Positions 1 to 12,323 of a stretch of 64,000 nucleotides of DNA are shown here, in pieces (position 1 is the first letter of the stretch; each line of letters starts with the position of its first letter). This DNA is from Oasisia sp. SBJ-2009 (taxonomy: Eukaryota; Annelida; Polychaeta; Sabellida; Siboglinidae): the NCBI GenBank assembly GCA_964017155.1, contig OZ024856.1:43716378-43780377 (forward strand), written 5' to 3'. The position numbers were made by a program, and so were the translations under genes. The notes beneath the pieces are model-generated. The model was not told the DNA's origin. It did not search any database and saw only the letters and a program-made list of their open reading frames with translations.

Positions 1-209
1 AGGAGCAAAAAAGAAAAGGGTCTTCCAAAACCATAGATATTGTTAGTTATGCCTTGAAAGTGGGTGTAAATGGTGTCATATCTGTGTTTGTAGCCCATTT
101 CATGTCATCAGACACATTTTAAAGTTTGTGAACTGGCTGAACAGTTAACATCCATGTGTCCTCTAAAACGTGTGACTGGCAATACTTTTATCCTGCATAA
201 AGCCCAGGT
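1..209 (-). mobile_element. Truncated inverted-repeat element, copy A
   Basis: This stretch is a diverged reverse-complement copy of 7861-8072. Shared blocks include the phrase around GGTTTTGGAACACC, the GTCATATG block, the ATGTTAACTGTT block and the terminal CTTTATGCAGGA block. It is cut off by the start of the window. The two copies lie in opposite orientation about 8 kb apart, which makes this a dispersed family rather than unique sequence. No coding capacity is seen, and the superfamily is not identified. Confidence 0.6.
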
Positions 210-3200
210 CTGCGCCGTGGCATTGTGGTCCGTCACCCAGACAAATGGACAACCACTGTTTCGAATGCTGGTGTTTGTAAATAGACTAGAGGTGGTGTTT
301 GTTTGTAACTAAGGGATGTGTCCAGATATTGGGGTTGTTTATGCATCCACTCCACATTGTTTACGTGGTAGGGATAAGGATCTCTTCGAATTCTTGCCTC
401 GTCATCTGATAATGCATAGCAATGGTGATGGTTAGTTTATACTATTAGTAATAATAATAATAGAAGAGAACAATTCAATTCACTTTAATATCCTTAAAAA
501 GGATATTCATTGTACAGCTCATGATCACATCTAAAAATATGTAAGAAAAAGATTGTCACAAAATACAAATTAAGTTCAATATGTCACCACACAGAAAGCA
601 AATCTGTTAGCATCAATATCACTTGTTTAACATTGTAATTGCCACAGGCACAAAACTCCTGCTGTAGCGAGACGTTTTGCATTTTATGCAACGATATCTC
701 CTTCGAGACCGAATAACATGAAACTATGTAAGGAGCGGGTGATCAGACTCTGATGGAGTCAGACACTAATAGTAATAACTAATACATTTTATGTGCTATG
801 AAAAGTGGGGCCACTGACAGAGGAGAAAGTCTTATCACGACTTATCATCCGACCATGAGAACTGAAGACTTGAAGTTGACAGCAGAAGGAATGTGACAAG
901 GAGAATGCTGCTGGGAGGAAACTAAATTGGACTGGACAAAAGGGAGGACATGGGGAATGAAGGAAATATTGGAGTGGGGAAAAACAAAAATATTATTAAC
1001 AGGGGTAGACTGTGATAGGCAGAATCAAACAGAAGGCAATGACAGGAGGGGAGGAACACCAAACCAACGAGAGCAAGATGGTCTTAAGAGAAGACAGATG
1101 TGAATGGCTGATCTAAGGGGATTTGTAGTTCTCATTGGACTGTTAAAGATGGACACATGTTGAGAGGGAAGGGAGAAAGTAAAATTTGGGCCAAAGACAC
1201 TGCTGGAGTAGCAAATGATGTTGTAATAATGACTAATTGCAGCGTGTTACATTATGGTTCTGCAAAATTAGGATTAAGTGGTTAAGTGGATTGAACAGTG
1301 CAGCCATAATAGAAAGCATCCCGCTCGATACAGCGTGAACTAATTCCATGACCCATGTAAACAGGCTCTCGGTCAGCGATGTCCGACTGATGTCCATTTT
1401 GGGATGTGACCAAACTGGTTTTGACTGGTTAAGATGTTTGGTGGTCATCACTGGAAACTGGTGATAAACAGGCAATCTGTGACTCAGCAAAATAACAACA
1501 ATAACAACAACAACTTAATAATATATAATTGTATTTTCAGCCAATATTTACTTGACCTGATTTACAGTGATCTGACATCTAAAACGGTCGTCATTTCACA
1601 GGTTAAGAAGTGTATGAAATTTTAAGTGTATCTTAGAATAGACATCTCTGAAATGTGTTACACAGATAGATTCATGGACATGTGTTGATTTTCATTGCTT
1701 GGTGGGACTTCAAACATTGCCAGTGTATCTTCTTAAAAACTAAGAAATTATATAACACATCTCCCCACTTACTTTGTAGAGCTCTGTCACAAATATACCC
1801 TTTTCATGTTGATTTTAAATATTTGTATTTTGGTGGACAGAAATTGCATAAAATATTAATAATAATGACTTCTTATGCACCAATTTATCCTCAAAGATCA
1901 AGCTCAGTGGCGCAAAAAAAAAGGATTAGGTAATCTACAGTCCACAAGTTATGCCTAATCACATCCATTTAATGTTGACAGGTTCCAATATATGTAAAAC
2001 ATAGTTATGATCATAGTAACTTATATATATATTCTATTTTGTTTCATTAGACATAAATTCACTGAGATATTATTTGGATTTGTTCTCCAGGGAACTCAGG
2101 GGTAATGAATGTGTGTGCCTGACAGATGTAACTGGTTGTTGTAAAGCAAATCTTGTCATGCCAATGTAGATTAAGTACTCTGCTAGTATGGTTTGTTATC
2201 ATGCAGCTTTGATGTGGAATCAGACAAAATACCTAAAGAACATGGACTTTGTTTTGAGGATGTATACACTATGCACTACACAGGGAGTTTACCGAGTGTC
2301 CCCCAAGGTTTATTCACAAATGTGACCTCGGCCAGTCATACGTGACCCCAGCGGTGACCCCAGCGTAGTCGATTCGGTGAAACGCTGTCGTGGCCTGGAC
2401 TGAATTGGAGAATGTAAACATCTGGGTTTCTTATTCATGACTTTGTATTGATCTGTCCTGGCCTGCCATTCTCCTCTCACCCAAGTGGCCACTACCGGTA
2501 AGTAATGCGTCATAGTGCTATGACGGCATTACTTCTTAAATACACTGTCGGCCATTGACTGGGTAGATTTGGTGAGGAGTTTTGCTAGATTTCTGACAGA
2601 TCTGTTTGCCAAATTGAAGACGTGTATACAAAAGTAGTTATTGTCGTTTGTCAGATATGTCATTTAATTAGGCAATTTTAAACTTGCATTCACCTCTAAA
2701 GGGTGTTTGTGTTGTTAGAAGACAACTTAGACATTATCTAGTTCTCTTTGTAAAAATAACACTTCACATGTTAAGAATCGTTTGTTAATATACTATTGTT
2801 TTACTGATTTTCCAACCAGATTTGTTGATGAGATGATTTAGATTTACACTCAGAGTTGTTAAACAATCAAAATGTAATGATTTGTACTGTTATTATATTT
2901 TAATGGACATGGTTGATATTTGAACAGATTTATAAATTAGTATACACATTTTAACAGTGACTATTATTTTTTAAGTACAGTGCTGCAAAAAATGGATTAG
3001 GCACTATATATTAAATAAATATTCTTTTTGTTACTGTTACATTAACATTAGAACACCAAATCCACAATGTTACTCAGTACATGTGTACTAGAGGTATTGG
3101 ATAATAATATATAACATATCAATTGTTTACAGTGCTTTATCTTCTACTACATCTGCTGCAGTGGTAGAATTAATAGTATTTAACCAGCCGAGCCGGTCTG

Positions 3201-6190
3201 ATAAAAATCTTTTTGAATCTTTCTCTGGAGTACTATAATGGCGTGGATTGGCCTTCATGCTTTGGGTCACTTCAAAGCTACCTTCCATAACGAGCTCCAA
3301 AGAACCAGTACACTGTACTTTGCTTTCAGTAGAACTGTTTGTTGTTTTGGTTTGCATAAAGCAAATTATCCTTGGTCTAGACATGGCTAAAGTGGTGAAT
3401 GTACTTATCATACAGTTAGTTCATTTGCTGATTGGTTCATTCAGTCGTTCATTTGTTGATTAGTTCATTCAGTCATTCATTTGTTCATCCACACAAGAAG
3501 ATCCGCATTAACACGTAAAGGGTTGTCTGAGCTGCAGTGATTTGGTCTAGACGTGTACAGTCTTTGACCATTCAAAGTTAAATAGTTCATTGTCACTCAC
3601 TTGATTTAACATGCATTAGTTTCAACAGTGCTTATATTTGGTTATCGTTGAGTTATATTTTAGCTTATTTAAGTGCCTCTTAACAGGTTTTATATCTTGA
3701 GTTACACAAATAAGTTATTATACAACTATATTATGCAAAATATAGTGCACAAGAATCTCATCACTTCCACAAAAACAAGTAGAACTTACCAGAAAGGAGA
3801 AGTATTAAACTCTTTTTTGTTTCATTCAAGAGGTACAGAGTTATCTTTTTAGGTGCAAAAACGTAGGCTTAGCACTTACTGCTCATTCTATGTGAGTTAT
3901 CGCAATAGAAGTAAAACACGGACTATATTTGTGTCTTCCACTTCCCCACCTCTGTATTAGTTATAGGACGAGTCTGTCCCTTGAGGGCACTGTACTTGTA
4001 CTTGTACTTGGTGTCTGTAGCCAGCCTCACTGATGGAGTAGAAAGACATCACGTACTTTAAAGTCAGGTCATGTGTCATCTCCCTCCTCAATCTTACTCA
4101 GCCTGCTAAATTTGTTTGTCACTTAAAATTGTTAAGAACTTACATCAGTTAGCCAGACAATATTTTACTTCGAAAAAATTCAGTAAAAATTTCACAATAA
4201 ATGTAACATTTGCATAGTAATGTTTTGGAAATGTTACATTTATTGTGAAATTTGCACAGTGATGTTTTGGAAAGGGGTGACTAAGATTCACCCCAGTATT
4301 GTCATAAGACACTACAGAAATATTCTGACCTTCATTTCTAATGAACTCTTCCATAACTTTGTACATAACACAAATCAAAAGAAGTTATTTAGGAGGTTAT
4401 GAGTTTATTATGGACGTCAGACAGCTGGGAATTCCTTTTCAGAGACACGTTCTGACACTGGTCTATTCTGTCAACTTCTGTCATCTTGTCACATTTGTGT
4501 CGGAGTATGAAGTGTAAGTTGTGCGTGACCAAATTTCTACTACTAAATAATAACAATAATGGAGAGTTCTAGCATTTCACAACTAATTGCTTCATACATT
4601 TTTAATAGCTCAATCAGTGGCTCAAATAGAAGACTTTCTTGGGTCAGGAAGGGTGGACGCAAATATTGAATATATAGGTGTTTAGTTGAACTGTCATGTA
4701 TGGTCACCTCCGCAGTAGAGCCACCTGATGATTGGGGCCACGCCAGCGAAGTTCCAAACTGAAAGTATTTCCAAACAAAAATTGACCGGTACTTACTAAC
4801 TTACTACTACCCCCCCCCAAGGGGTAAGTCCCTCTAATACAGTTCTTGATACACAGGCTACTTTCAAATAGTTCATCCAGACAGGGTGGGACGGGATGAC
4901 CTGAGTAGTGTGATACCATTACAGGGTTTGGGTGACCTTAGTAGGGTGGATGTTTGGAGATGACCCCTAAGAAATATCTGTTCCCACACATGTGTGTGTA
5001 TGTAGTTCCCAGTCTGAGGTCTCCTCCAAGTCTCGTTCTTTGACAATATGGGGCCATGTGTCATGTCATGTCAAGGTGACTTACGTACTCATGTGCTCTC
5101 ACAATAATGTAGCATTTACTCCGGAACCAGACTTTCCAGACAGACACCTGTACTTTATTTAGACCCATGTCACTCAACAACTGAGTTTGTTGTAAAAACA
5201 GAAATACAACATTCACAAATAGTATAAAAAATGCTATAAAGTATTTTTGTGTCGGGGTTCCTTGTATTTAAAAAAAAAAAAACTAAATAAGCTAAAAATA
5301 TTATTATATAATTCAAAAATAAAACTCATGTTACTGTTAGTTTTGTTAGTATAGGTACACCTCTTTATAATGTGACTCGTTATAATGCGATTCCATTTTC
5401 GTGAACCAGTCTGCCATGTTATGACGAGGCATGGCTGTGTGGTGTTATTGTAGGATAGATCTAGCACAGATAAAGACAGCAAAAAGAAATCCGCAAAGAA
5501 CAGTCTGGAAAACTCTACTAAATTTGGTTATAACTATGTTTGTTTAAATGCAAGGAGCATATATCAGATACCAAATTAGGAATGACAGGATATGTAATGT
5601 TCAGGAACGATACAATAGGAAGAAGGGGAGGTGGAGTTATTTTATGAAATAAAATTAGAAATGAAATAAAATAGCAATAATGCTGATAATGAATGTATAC
5701 ATATTGTTAATAATAATAAATAATTTAGTAAATTTGTTAAACCAATTAAAATAATAATAATTACTTAACAATAATACTAATAAATTAGTATATGTATTGA
5801 TAATAGTAATAAATAATTTAGTAAAAAAAGATTAATGTTCATGTCAAATTACACTAATATAATAACGTAAAAGAAAAGTGTCACAAGTCTTAACTGTTGG
5901 TGAAATGACAACACCTATGCATACAAACCAACGTAATGTCTCAGGATTTGATGGTGAAGCTCAGTTTCAATAATTGCATACTAAAGAAACGAGTCGTCAG
6001 GTCATCTATCATGCGTAAAATGTATGTAAATAAAGAACACGCTTCCTGGGTGGTCTTCTTTGTATGCATAGAATATAAAAAGTTAGTAATGTGTGACATG
6101 TTACACAAGCCTGCAGCATGATGATCCTGGCATACAGAACTGGCAAATACTGATTACACAAAAAAGCTACATTTTATGGCAGTGATGATG
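210..6190. other. Non-coding stretch without a recognisable gene
   Basis: Only short open frames occur here, none with a recognisable domain, codon bias or conserved motif. I looked for the missing first exon of the mitochondrial carrier (a P-x-D-x-x-K-x-R-x-Q signature) and did not find it. Visible features are a perfect hairpin at 4187-4253, a C9 run near 4811 and AT-rich low-complexity sequence at about 5690-5840. It may be intron or intergenic sequence 5' of the carrier. Confidence 0.6.
4187..4253. repeat. Perfect 25-bp inverted repeat with 17-nt loop
   Basis: The left arm (4187-4211) and right arm (4229-4253) are exact reverse complements over 25 bases, centred on CACAATAAATG. The sequence after each arm (GCATAGTAATGTTTTGGAAA and GCACAGTGATGTTTTGGAAA) is also a near-perfect direct repeat. 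The structure therefore looks like an inverted duplication of a longer segment. Confidence 0.85.
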
Positions 6191-6194
6191 AAAC

Positions 6195-6197
<3 letters not shown>

Positions 6198-6281
<84 letters not shown>

Positions 6282-6328
6282 ATATGTGTATATATATATA
6301 TGTATATATGTGTATATGTGTATATGTG

Positions 6329-6376
<48 letters not shown>
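6198..6376. repeat. (AT)n / (GTAT)n compound microsatellite
   Basis: A long pure AT dinucleotide run is followed by interrupted TGTGTATA units and then AT again. Open frames of Tyr-Ile repeats across it are artefacts of the dinucleotide. Confidence 0.95.
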
Positions 6377-6380
<4 letters not shown>

Positions 6381-7860
6381 TACTTTAAATGTAAATTTGT
6401 AATCTTGGAATAGTTGATGTGATTTTGTCTACAGTCCATCAAGGTGACAACCCAACCACAAAATATAACGTGACTTCACACCAGAATGACAGACAGCCAG
6501 GCAGAAGTAGGAAGTCCTAGTTGTCTGACATACATAACATAACAAACTCATAAATAATGTAAACATTCTGCCTTCGTTTGATCTTTTTACCTCGAAAGTT
6601 ATGTTGAGAGTTATGAGAAGTTGATTGCGGGAGATAGTATATACCTGATGCTTCCTTGCAGCAAGGATCTGATGTTTACCTCTGTACCTTGATTGATATA
6701 ATACAGTCACAGAAGCAATTTCCTGCGTAATTGACCATTAAGTCATTACTGTGAGAGGACAGGGGACATTAGCAGGCTATACATACGGTTGAAGCTTTCT
6801 GCAATATCCGCAAGACTGGCTTGACCTACCCCGGTAGTATAGCGTGGTAAACATCTTCGTTAGTCTTGTCAGTTATTTTAAATCTAGAATTAACGATGCT
6901 TGTGTAAAACATTTTGAAAGAACATTTCTATCTCTAATCTCTAATAATTCTCTATACATGTGGGAAATGGCAATGTCAAATTTGAAGAAATAATTTGCCA
7001 AACACATTTTATATTAAATTTAAAGTAGCATGAAATGTTTCTTGAGATGCAAATATTCCCAATAAAATAATATGCAATTTAAAAGTTACTGATACGTCAG
7101 CATGCAAATCCTGCCAATTAATTTATATTTGTTGGCAAAGAATATGTCAAAAAATCCTTGGAATCAGATTAGTATTGACAATGTGAAGATACTGTTTGAG
7201 GTTTCTTGTCTTTTGCGAGATGAGGAGGCCAGGAGTTATTCAGCTTTCGACAGCTTCCAGTACATCATCATCTTGTAGTCTTGAGTGGACACTCAGTAAT
7301 AACGGTGGTCACTGTTGTCATGGTAACCGTTATATCATATTGCTGAGTGCCCCTCACCTTTCCTGTTGGGTCAGTCTGCTGTCATTTTATCGTTGGTACT
7401 TCTGGCATGGCCTGGCATGCCTTGCTCTGTGGCCGGAGACTGGACTCCCTAGTAATGTCTCTAACAGGCAGAGTAAAGGGTCCCTCTGTCATTTACTTCC
7501 TGGTAGATATTGATTCGATTTTCCGACCTGTTTTGTTCCGTCTTCGGCAGTCAATTTGATATGTAATCATCTAATTTGCAGTAATCTGAATTGATTAATG
7601 TATAGTGCTGATTGGAAATGTTATATATGTATAAGAATAGTCACCTAAACATGTTTCATAGATGTCCTTACCTTAATTAATTCATGGATCAGGATTTCAG
7701 GCACATGAGAATGCATCTGGATTCTGGAGTAGTACAAATACAGTGCTATCTTATGCATGGTCTGGGAAAGTCTCCAACAAGACGATATTTCCACATGAAT
7801 TAATGTCTGTGCTTCTGTGGTATAGTGTAATTACATCACTCCATAACTAAGACACTGTAA

Positions 7861-8160
7861 TCCAGGGCTTTATGCAGGACCAAATTATTGCCTGTCACAC
7901 ATGTTTTGGTGGACACATGGATGTTAACTGTTAAGCCAATTTACAGACTTTAAAATGTGTCCGATGACCTGAAATGGACTACAAACACGCATATGACACC
8001 ATTTACACTCACTTCTAAGGCATAGCTGACAATATCTATGGTTTTGGAACACCTTTTATTTTGCTCCTTCATTTTTTACCCGTCCACCCACATTTCTACC
8101 TGTCCCCAATGGTTTTTACCTGTCCAAATGACAGGTGGACGGGTCTCTGCATAAAGCTAT
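7861..8160 (+). mobile_element. Short inverted-repeat element, copy B (MITE-like)
   Basis: This is a full-looking copy of the element truncated at the window start, in opposite orientation. Its left end reads AGGGCTTTATGCAGGACC and its right end GGGTCTCTGCATAAAGCT, which are imperfect terminal inverted repeats. It is about 295 bp long and has no open frame. A target-site duplication could not be defined, so the superfamily is left open. Confidence 0.5.
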
Positions 8161-8389
8161 GCTGTCATCTAAGGCAATCCTTTGAGACAAGTACCCATGG
8201 GACATAGCTTTGCATTGTTACACTGTTTGGTGAAATGAGAAATGAAATTTTTTCTCTGTATGTCAGTTTGTCATTATATCTTGTGATGAATGAGACAATT
8301 CTGTAGAATCCGTGGTATAAACAAGACACATCTCGATAGCAGCTGGAGCCTGTTTTTCCCCAGTTACAGCCACTGCAGCTGTGCATGTG

Positions 8390-8516
8390 TATGGGGGGGG
8401 GGCACTCCCTGTGATATAGGTGTTGGGGGGGGGGGCACTCCATTGTTCATGTATGTCCAACTGGTGTTAGGGCATGTGATGTTAGGGCATGTGATGTTAG
8501 GGCATGTGATGTTACA
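8390..8516 (+). repeat. Poly-G tracts and 15-bp tandem repeats
   Basis: Two long G homopolymers lie within 50 bp (near 8392-8401 and 8424-8434). They are followed by about three and a half copies of a 15-bp unit, TTAGGGCATGTGATG, at 8466-8512. There is no coding potential beyond repeat artefacts. Confidence 0.85.
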
Positions 8517-8977
8517 TGTATGCGTGTGTATATTCAGGATGGCTTTGGGTTGATATGAAACATTTTTCACATTTTAATATGAATTTGTTTCCAGTGTAGA
8601 AATCTAAAACTTCACGTTTACTTCACTTGAGTCATCAAACAGATAATAAATCACATAAAGCTGAACATTCATATGAGAAACAGACAGTGGTTGTAAAAGA
8701 AATACTTATAATGTCACATAAGTCAAAACAGTGACTCTTATCTGGGAGTATTTTCTAGCATGAGGCTTGACAATTTTTAGTGAAACGTTACAAATTTGGT
8801 TTTGTGTGGGTATACTTCGAGTCACGGTGTGATAGATGGCAGCACTTCACTGGAGTAGGTGCTCCAGATATTTGAAAAATTGCTTAACCAGCTGGTTATC
8901 CAATTTTAAAGGCTGATTGCCCAAGCAAATTATGTACTCGTTTGACAAATAATTTAATAAAAGCACCCCTAAATATG

Positions 8978-9231
8978 CAGGGGTCAAAATAGTGGTAGTT
9001 CGGTAATCCGAGGACACCCAGAAATACAGTTGGACTACCAAAGATGGTGACAGCAGTAGTCTGATGGACTACCACAAATTGTTTGAATATTTGTCAAATG
9101 TTGTGTTTGTCATGCTATTTTACTTAAATCTGGGCCACTTTCTGACTACCAGATATCTCTGAGGACTACCAAATTTCTCAGCTAGGTAGTCCTGCTGACT
9201 ACCAGAAATGTTTGAGTTATTTCTACCCCTG
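8978..9231. mobile_element. Possible hAT-like non-autonomous element (254 bp)
   Basis: The segment begins CAGGGGTCAAAATAG and ends with the imperfect inverse (ATTTCTACCCCTG). CAGGGG-type ends are typical of hAT elements. The interior repeats a GACTACCA-type motif several times. The flanks (ACCCCTAAATATGC and ACCCCTGAAATGTGC) resemble each other but give no clean 8-bp target duplication. The call rests on end structure only. Confidence 0.35.
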
Positions 9232-9363
9232 AAATGTGCGATTTTTGTCTTTTTTGAACAACGCGTGGCAGGCGATGTAGTTCTAGACCTAAGTGTGACA
9301 GTGAAACCACGTAATGACCAACCTATTTCTGGATAATAAATGTCGCCGTTTTTATCTTTGCAG

Positions 9364-12323
9364 GTTTACGGGTTTTTTAAGGGCCTGGCCTTTCCCCTGG
9401 CAGCTGTCGGCCTGCTCAACAGCATCTTCTTCGGGGTGTACGGCCTCACCCTCAGGGTGCTTTCTACAGGGAGGAGAAGGGAGGAGAAGGGTATTCCATA
9501 CTACCGGGACATCTTCGTCGCCGGCGCGTTTGCCGGGGCCGTGCAGGCTATCCCAGCATGCCCCATTGAGCTCGTCAAGGTCAGACTGCAAGTGCAGAAA
9601 GGTGGGTCAAAGGTCAAGGTGAAATGTCTCAGAAGGAGGCTGCTCTTGAACTTGAAGTGTCATGGCGTCTAGATAGTGGTGTACATGTTTTATTTTTGAA
9701 ATTTATGGAAATGTATCAAAACTGTGTGATGTATTATTGCAAAATGTTCATTAATTGAAGAAAGAAAACAGTTCTACCTAAAAAATGTCTGAATAAACGT
9801 AAAGAGAACAGAAATATGTAACCTGCCTCAGTGATTCGAGTAGTAAATCGCACAGGTCTATTCCGCATATGAGTAAAAATAGGCTATCTAGGTCATGTCC
9901 AGTCAGTTTTGTGTTTTTAACAGAAATGCATACCTTATAATGTCATATTTCGATGTCCAGTTGATTTTCCATGAAAATAAATCTAATCCTAGATTCGTAG
10001 TAGCATACACAAATTTATCAACTGACCGATTAACAAACAGTAAAAATATTAGTCAAAATGACAGAAAATACCACAAGAAATGAGGTGTCATTTTAAGGAT
10101 TATGAACAGTGGAGTCCAAAAAAGGAGCAAAAGTCATAATCATAATTATATAATAATATAATAAATAACAGTATTTGTCTATGCCATATCTCTAGCAATC
10201 AAACCATTCAGAGTCGCATTACACTTTACATGAATATACAGATTACCTTAAAATAAAAAATCGAGATGTAGTTTTAAAATAAATAGATCAATAAAAAATA
10301 CTCAATATAAATAAATAATATTAGTCTTAATATTATTAAAATACTAAAACTGATAAATAATAGTTAATTATATTACAGTTTAAAAATAAATAAATAATAA
10401 AATAGTTGATAAATAGTAGATATTAAAAATAGTAGATATTAAGTATTAATTGTGTGACTTAATACCACTCCGCTGTGGTGGGTCACATCAGTGATTGTGA
10501 CCACACTGGGTCATCAGGAGTTGACCAGGAGTGGACTGGAAATCCACCAGTGTGTTGCTGCCTGGTTCCCTTGCCCAGGCCCCTGGAATTCTGCAACCTG
10601 CAACTTATTTTAGGAACTCCCTGGCCGCCATACAGCAATATGCTGTCCTTAAGTCAGAGTTCAGTCACAGAGGAGTATAAACCCACAAGAGTGCATGCGT
10701 ACAACCATTGACGTCTCTCTCTCTCTTAGTAAGCCAATTAGACACACACAGCCATAGTCATGAATTACTTGGCCAGCCTATGTTGAATTGTCAGATTAAG
10801 GATATCTTGGCTGAAAAAAGCAGGTGCATTTTGCCGTGTTTTGGAACAGAACCAATCTGTTCTTGGCTGCTTGCTCCGATTTGCAAATGTTGTGTAGTTT
10901 TGCATTTATAGTTCATCATAAGCATCCTGATTTTATCAAAATTATGTGCAAAAATATAGTATTTAGATATGGAAAACAATTTTTTTACTGCACAATTGAC
11001 CAATGAAATTATTTGCTATGCATTTGTTTATTTTATGTCTGATTGATTATTGTCATGAATCATTTTGTAGATGGTCTAATAATGATTGTTCAACAATGTT
11101 AATCTCTGTATTTTTATGGTAATTAGTAAACATATCAACTGTTTTATCGTATGTTATATTAACAATATCACAGCTGTAGCATTACTTATATCTCCAAAAC
11201 GACCCAGATAACAAATAAAAGCTGATTACTCGATTGTCAGCATAGTGGCTATTTTACAGAATGCATTGACATTTCAGATTACTAAATGTCACCAATCTGG
11301 GTCATTTAAAATTAATTTGGTTATTCCAATTATTGTGTTGCTGTCACATTACAAGTCATATACAGCTGTACCAGGCAATCAATATTAAAAATTTGGTGAA
11401 CCTTGAAAACAGAAAATCAGAGGATATATTTCCCCCAAACCCCAGGAAGGCGTTATGGTTGCCACAGATCTTATCCATTCTACAATTATCAGGAATTAAC
11501 GGTGAAACATCAGTTTTAAGGTCATGTTTGGGGCTGGCCTGAATGGCAAGGTGACTTTATTAGCAAGAATATTCTTCCTATTCATTTTTGTTACAAAAAA
11601 TGCGAAACTTTTGTAGGGTGACCTTAATTACACGATTGCAGTAATACCAGAGTATCCATAAGACAAAGTTCCACTCTATTTATGTAAGTGCCTGAATGGC
11701 AAGGTGACCTTATTAGCAAGAGTATCCTTCCTATTCTTTTCAGTTACAAAAAAAGCGGACCTTAATTGCACGATGGAGTTCCACTCTATTTACGTACGTG
11801 TATTAAAATAAACGTCTCGTCCGCTACAGGTATGTCCGCGTCGATCCCCGGCATTCCGATCCGCTACACGGGCCCCGTCGACTGCATCCGTCACATCTAC
11901 CGCACCCACGGTGTCCACGGCTGCTTCACCGGCCTCAACGCCACCGTGATGCGCGAGATCACCGGCTTCTCCATCTACATCACCAGCTACGAGCTCATGT
12001 GTGATCGCATGACGCCTGAGGGCGCCGGCGAGTGCAGCGTGCGCACGATGCTGCTGGCGGGCGGGCTGTCCGGCATGGTCTCGTGGATGGTCAACATTCC
12101 CATCGACATCATCAAGAGTCGCCTCCAGGTCGACGACTTCGCCCGGCCCAAGTACTCGGGCACGTGGGACTGTGCCCGCAGCAGCTATCGGGCGAGCGGC
12201 TGGCGTATATTCTGGCGTGGGCTGCCCGTCACGTGCATTCGCGCGTTTCCCGTCAACGCGGTCACGTTCGCCGTGTATTCGACGACGCTGAAGGCGCTGT
12301 CGGAAATGACGGCTGAAGCGTGA
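9364..12323 (+). CDS. SLC25A45: Mitochondrial solute carrier, SLC25A45/47/48 group (partial, last two exons)
   Basis: Inner-membrane carrier of the mitochondrial carrier family; the substrate cannot be told from sequence. Coding exons are 9364-9601 (acceptor TTTGCAG, donor GTGGGT) and 11830-12323 (acceptor CTACAG), joined in phase (one base plus two) and ending in TGA. The 243 residues seen start in the first carrier repeat (VYGFFKGLAFPL). They continue through the second signature (CPIELVKVRLQ) and third signature (IPIDIIKSRLQ) to RAFPVNAVTF near the C terminus. SLC25A45 has a nearly identical RAFPVNAVTF block and a TPEG...AGG...SW region. About 50 N-terminal residues, with helix 1 and the first signature, are missing and must lie on upstream exon(s) not found in the window. 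The last exon is strikingly GC-rich against an AT-rich background. The gene converges on NPHP1. SLC25A48 or A47 orthology is possible. Confidence 0.85.
11537..11800 (+). repeat. Direct duplication just upstream of the carrier's last exon
   Basis: Two tandem copies (11537-11689 and 11690-11800) both start GCCTGAATGGCAAGGTGAC and end CCACTCTATTTA. The second lacks about 40 bp of the interior. The copy boundary lies 30 bp before the splice acceptor at 11829, so the duplication sits against the branch-point region. Confidence 0.85.

Noticed and set aside
640..790. Resemblance in style between 640-790 and 48640-48790, as in some transposon ends.
   Set aside because: I could not align them convincingly by eye; the similarity may be compositional only.
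7196..7559. Two overlapping plus-strand ORFs of 105 and 70 codons, considered as a missing carrier exon.
   Set aside because: Neither frame has a carrier signature or matching splice sites.
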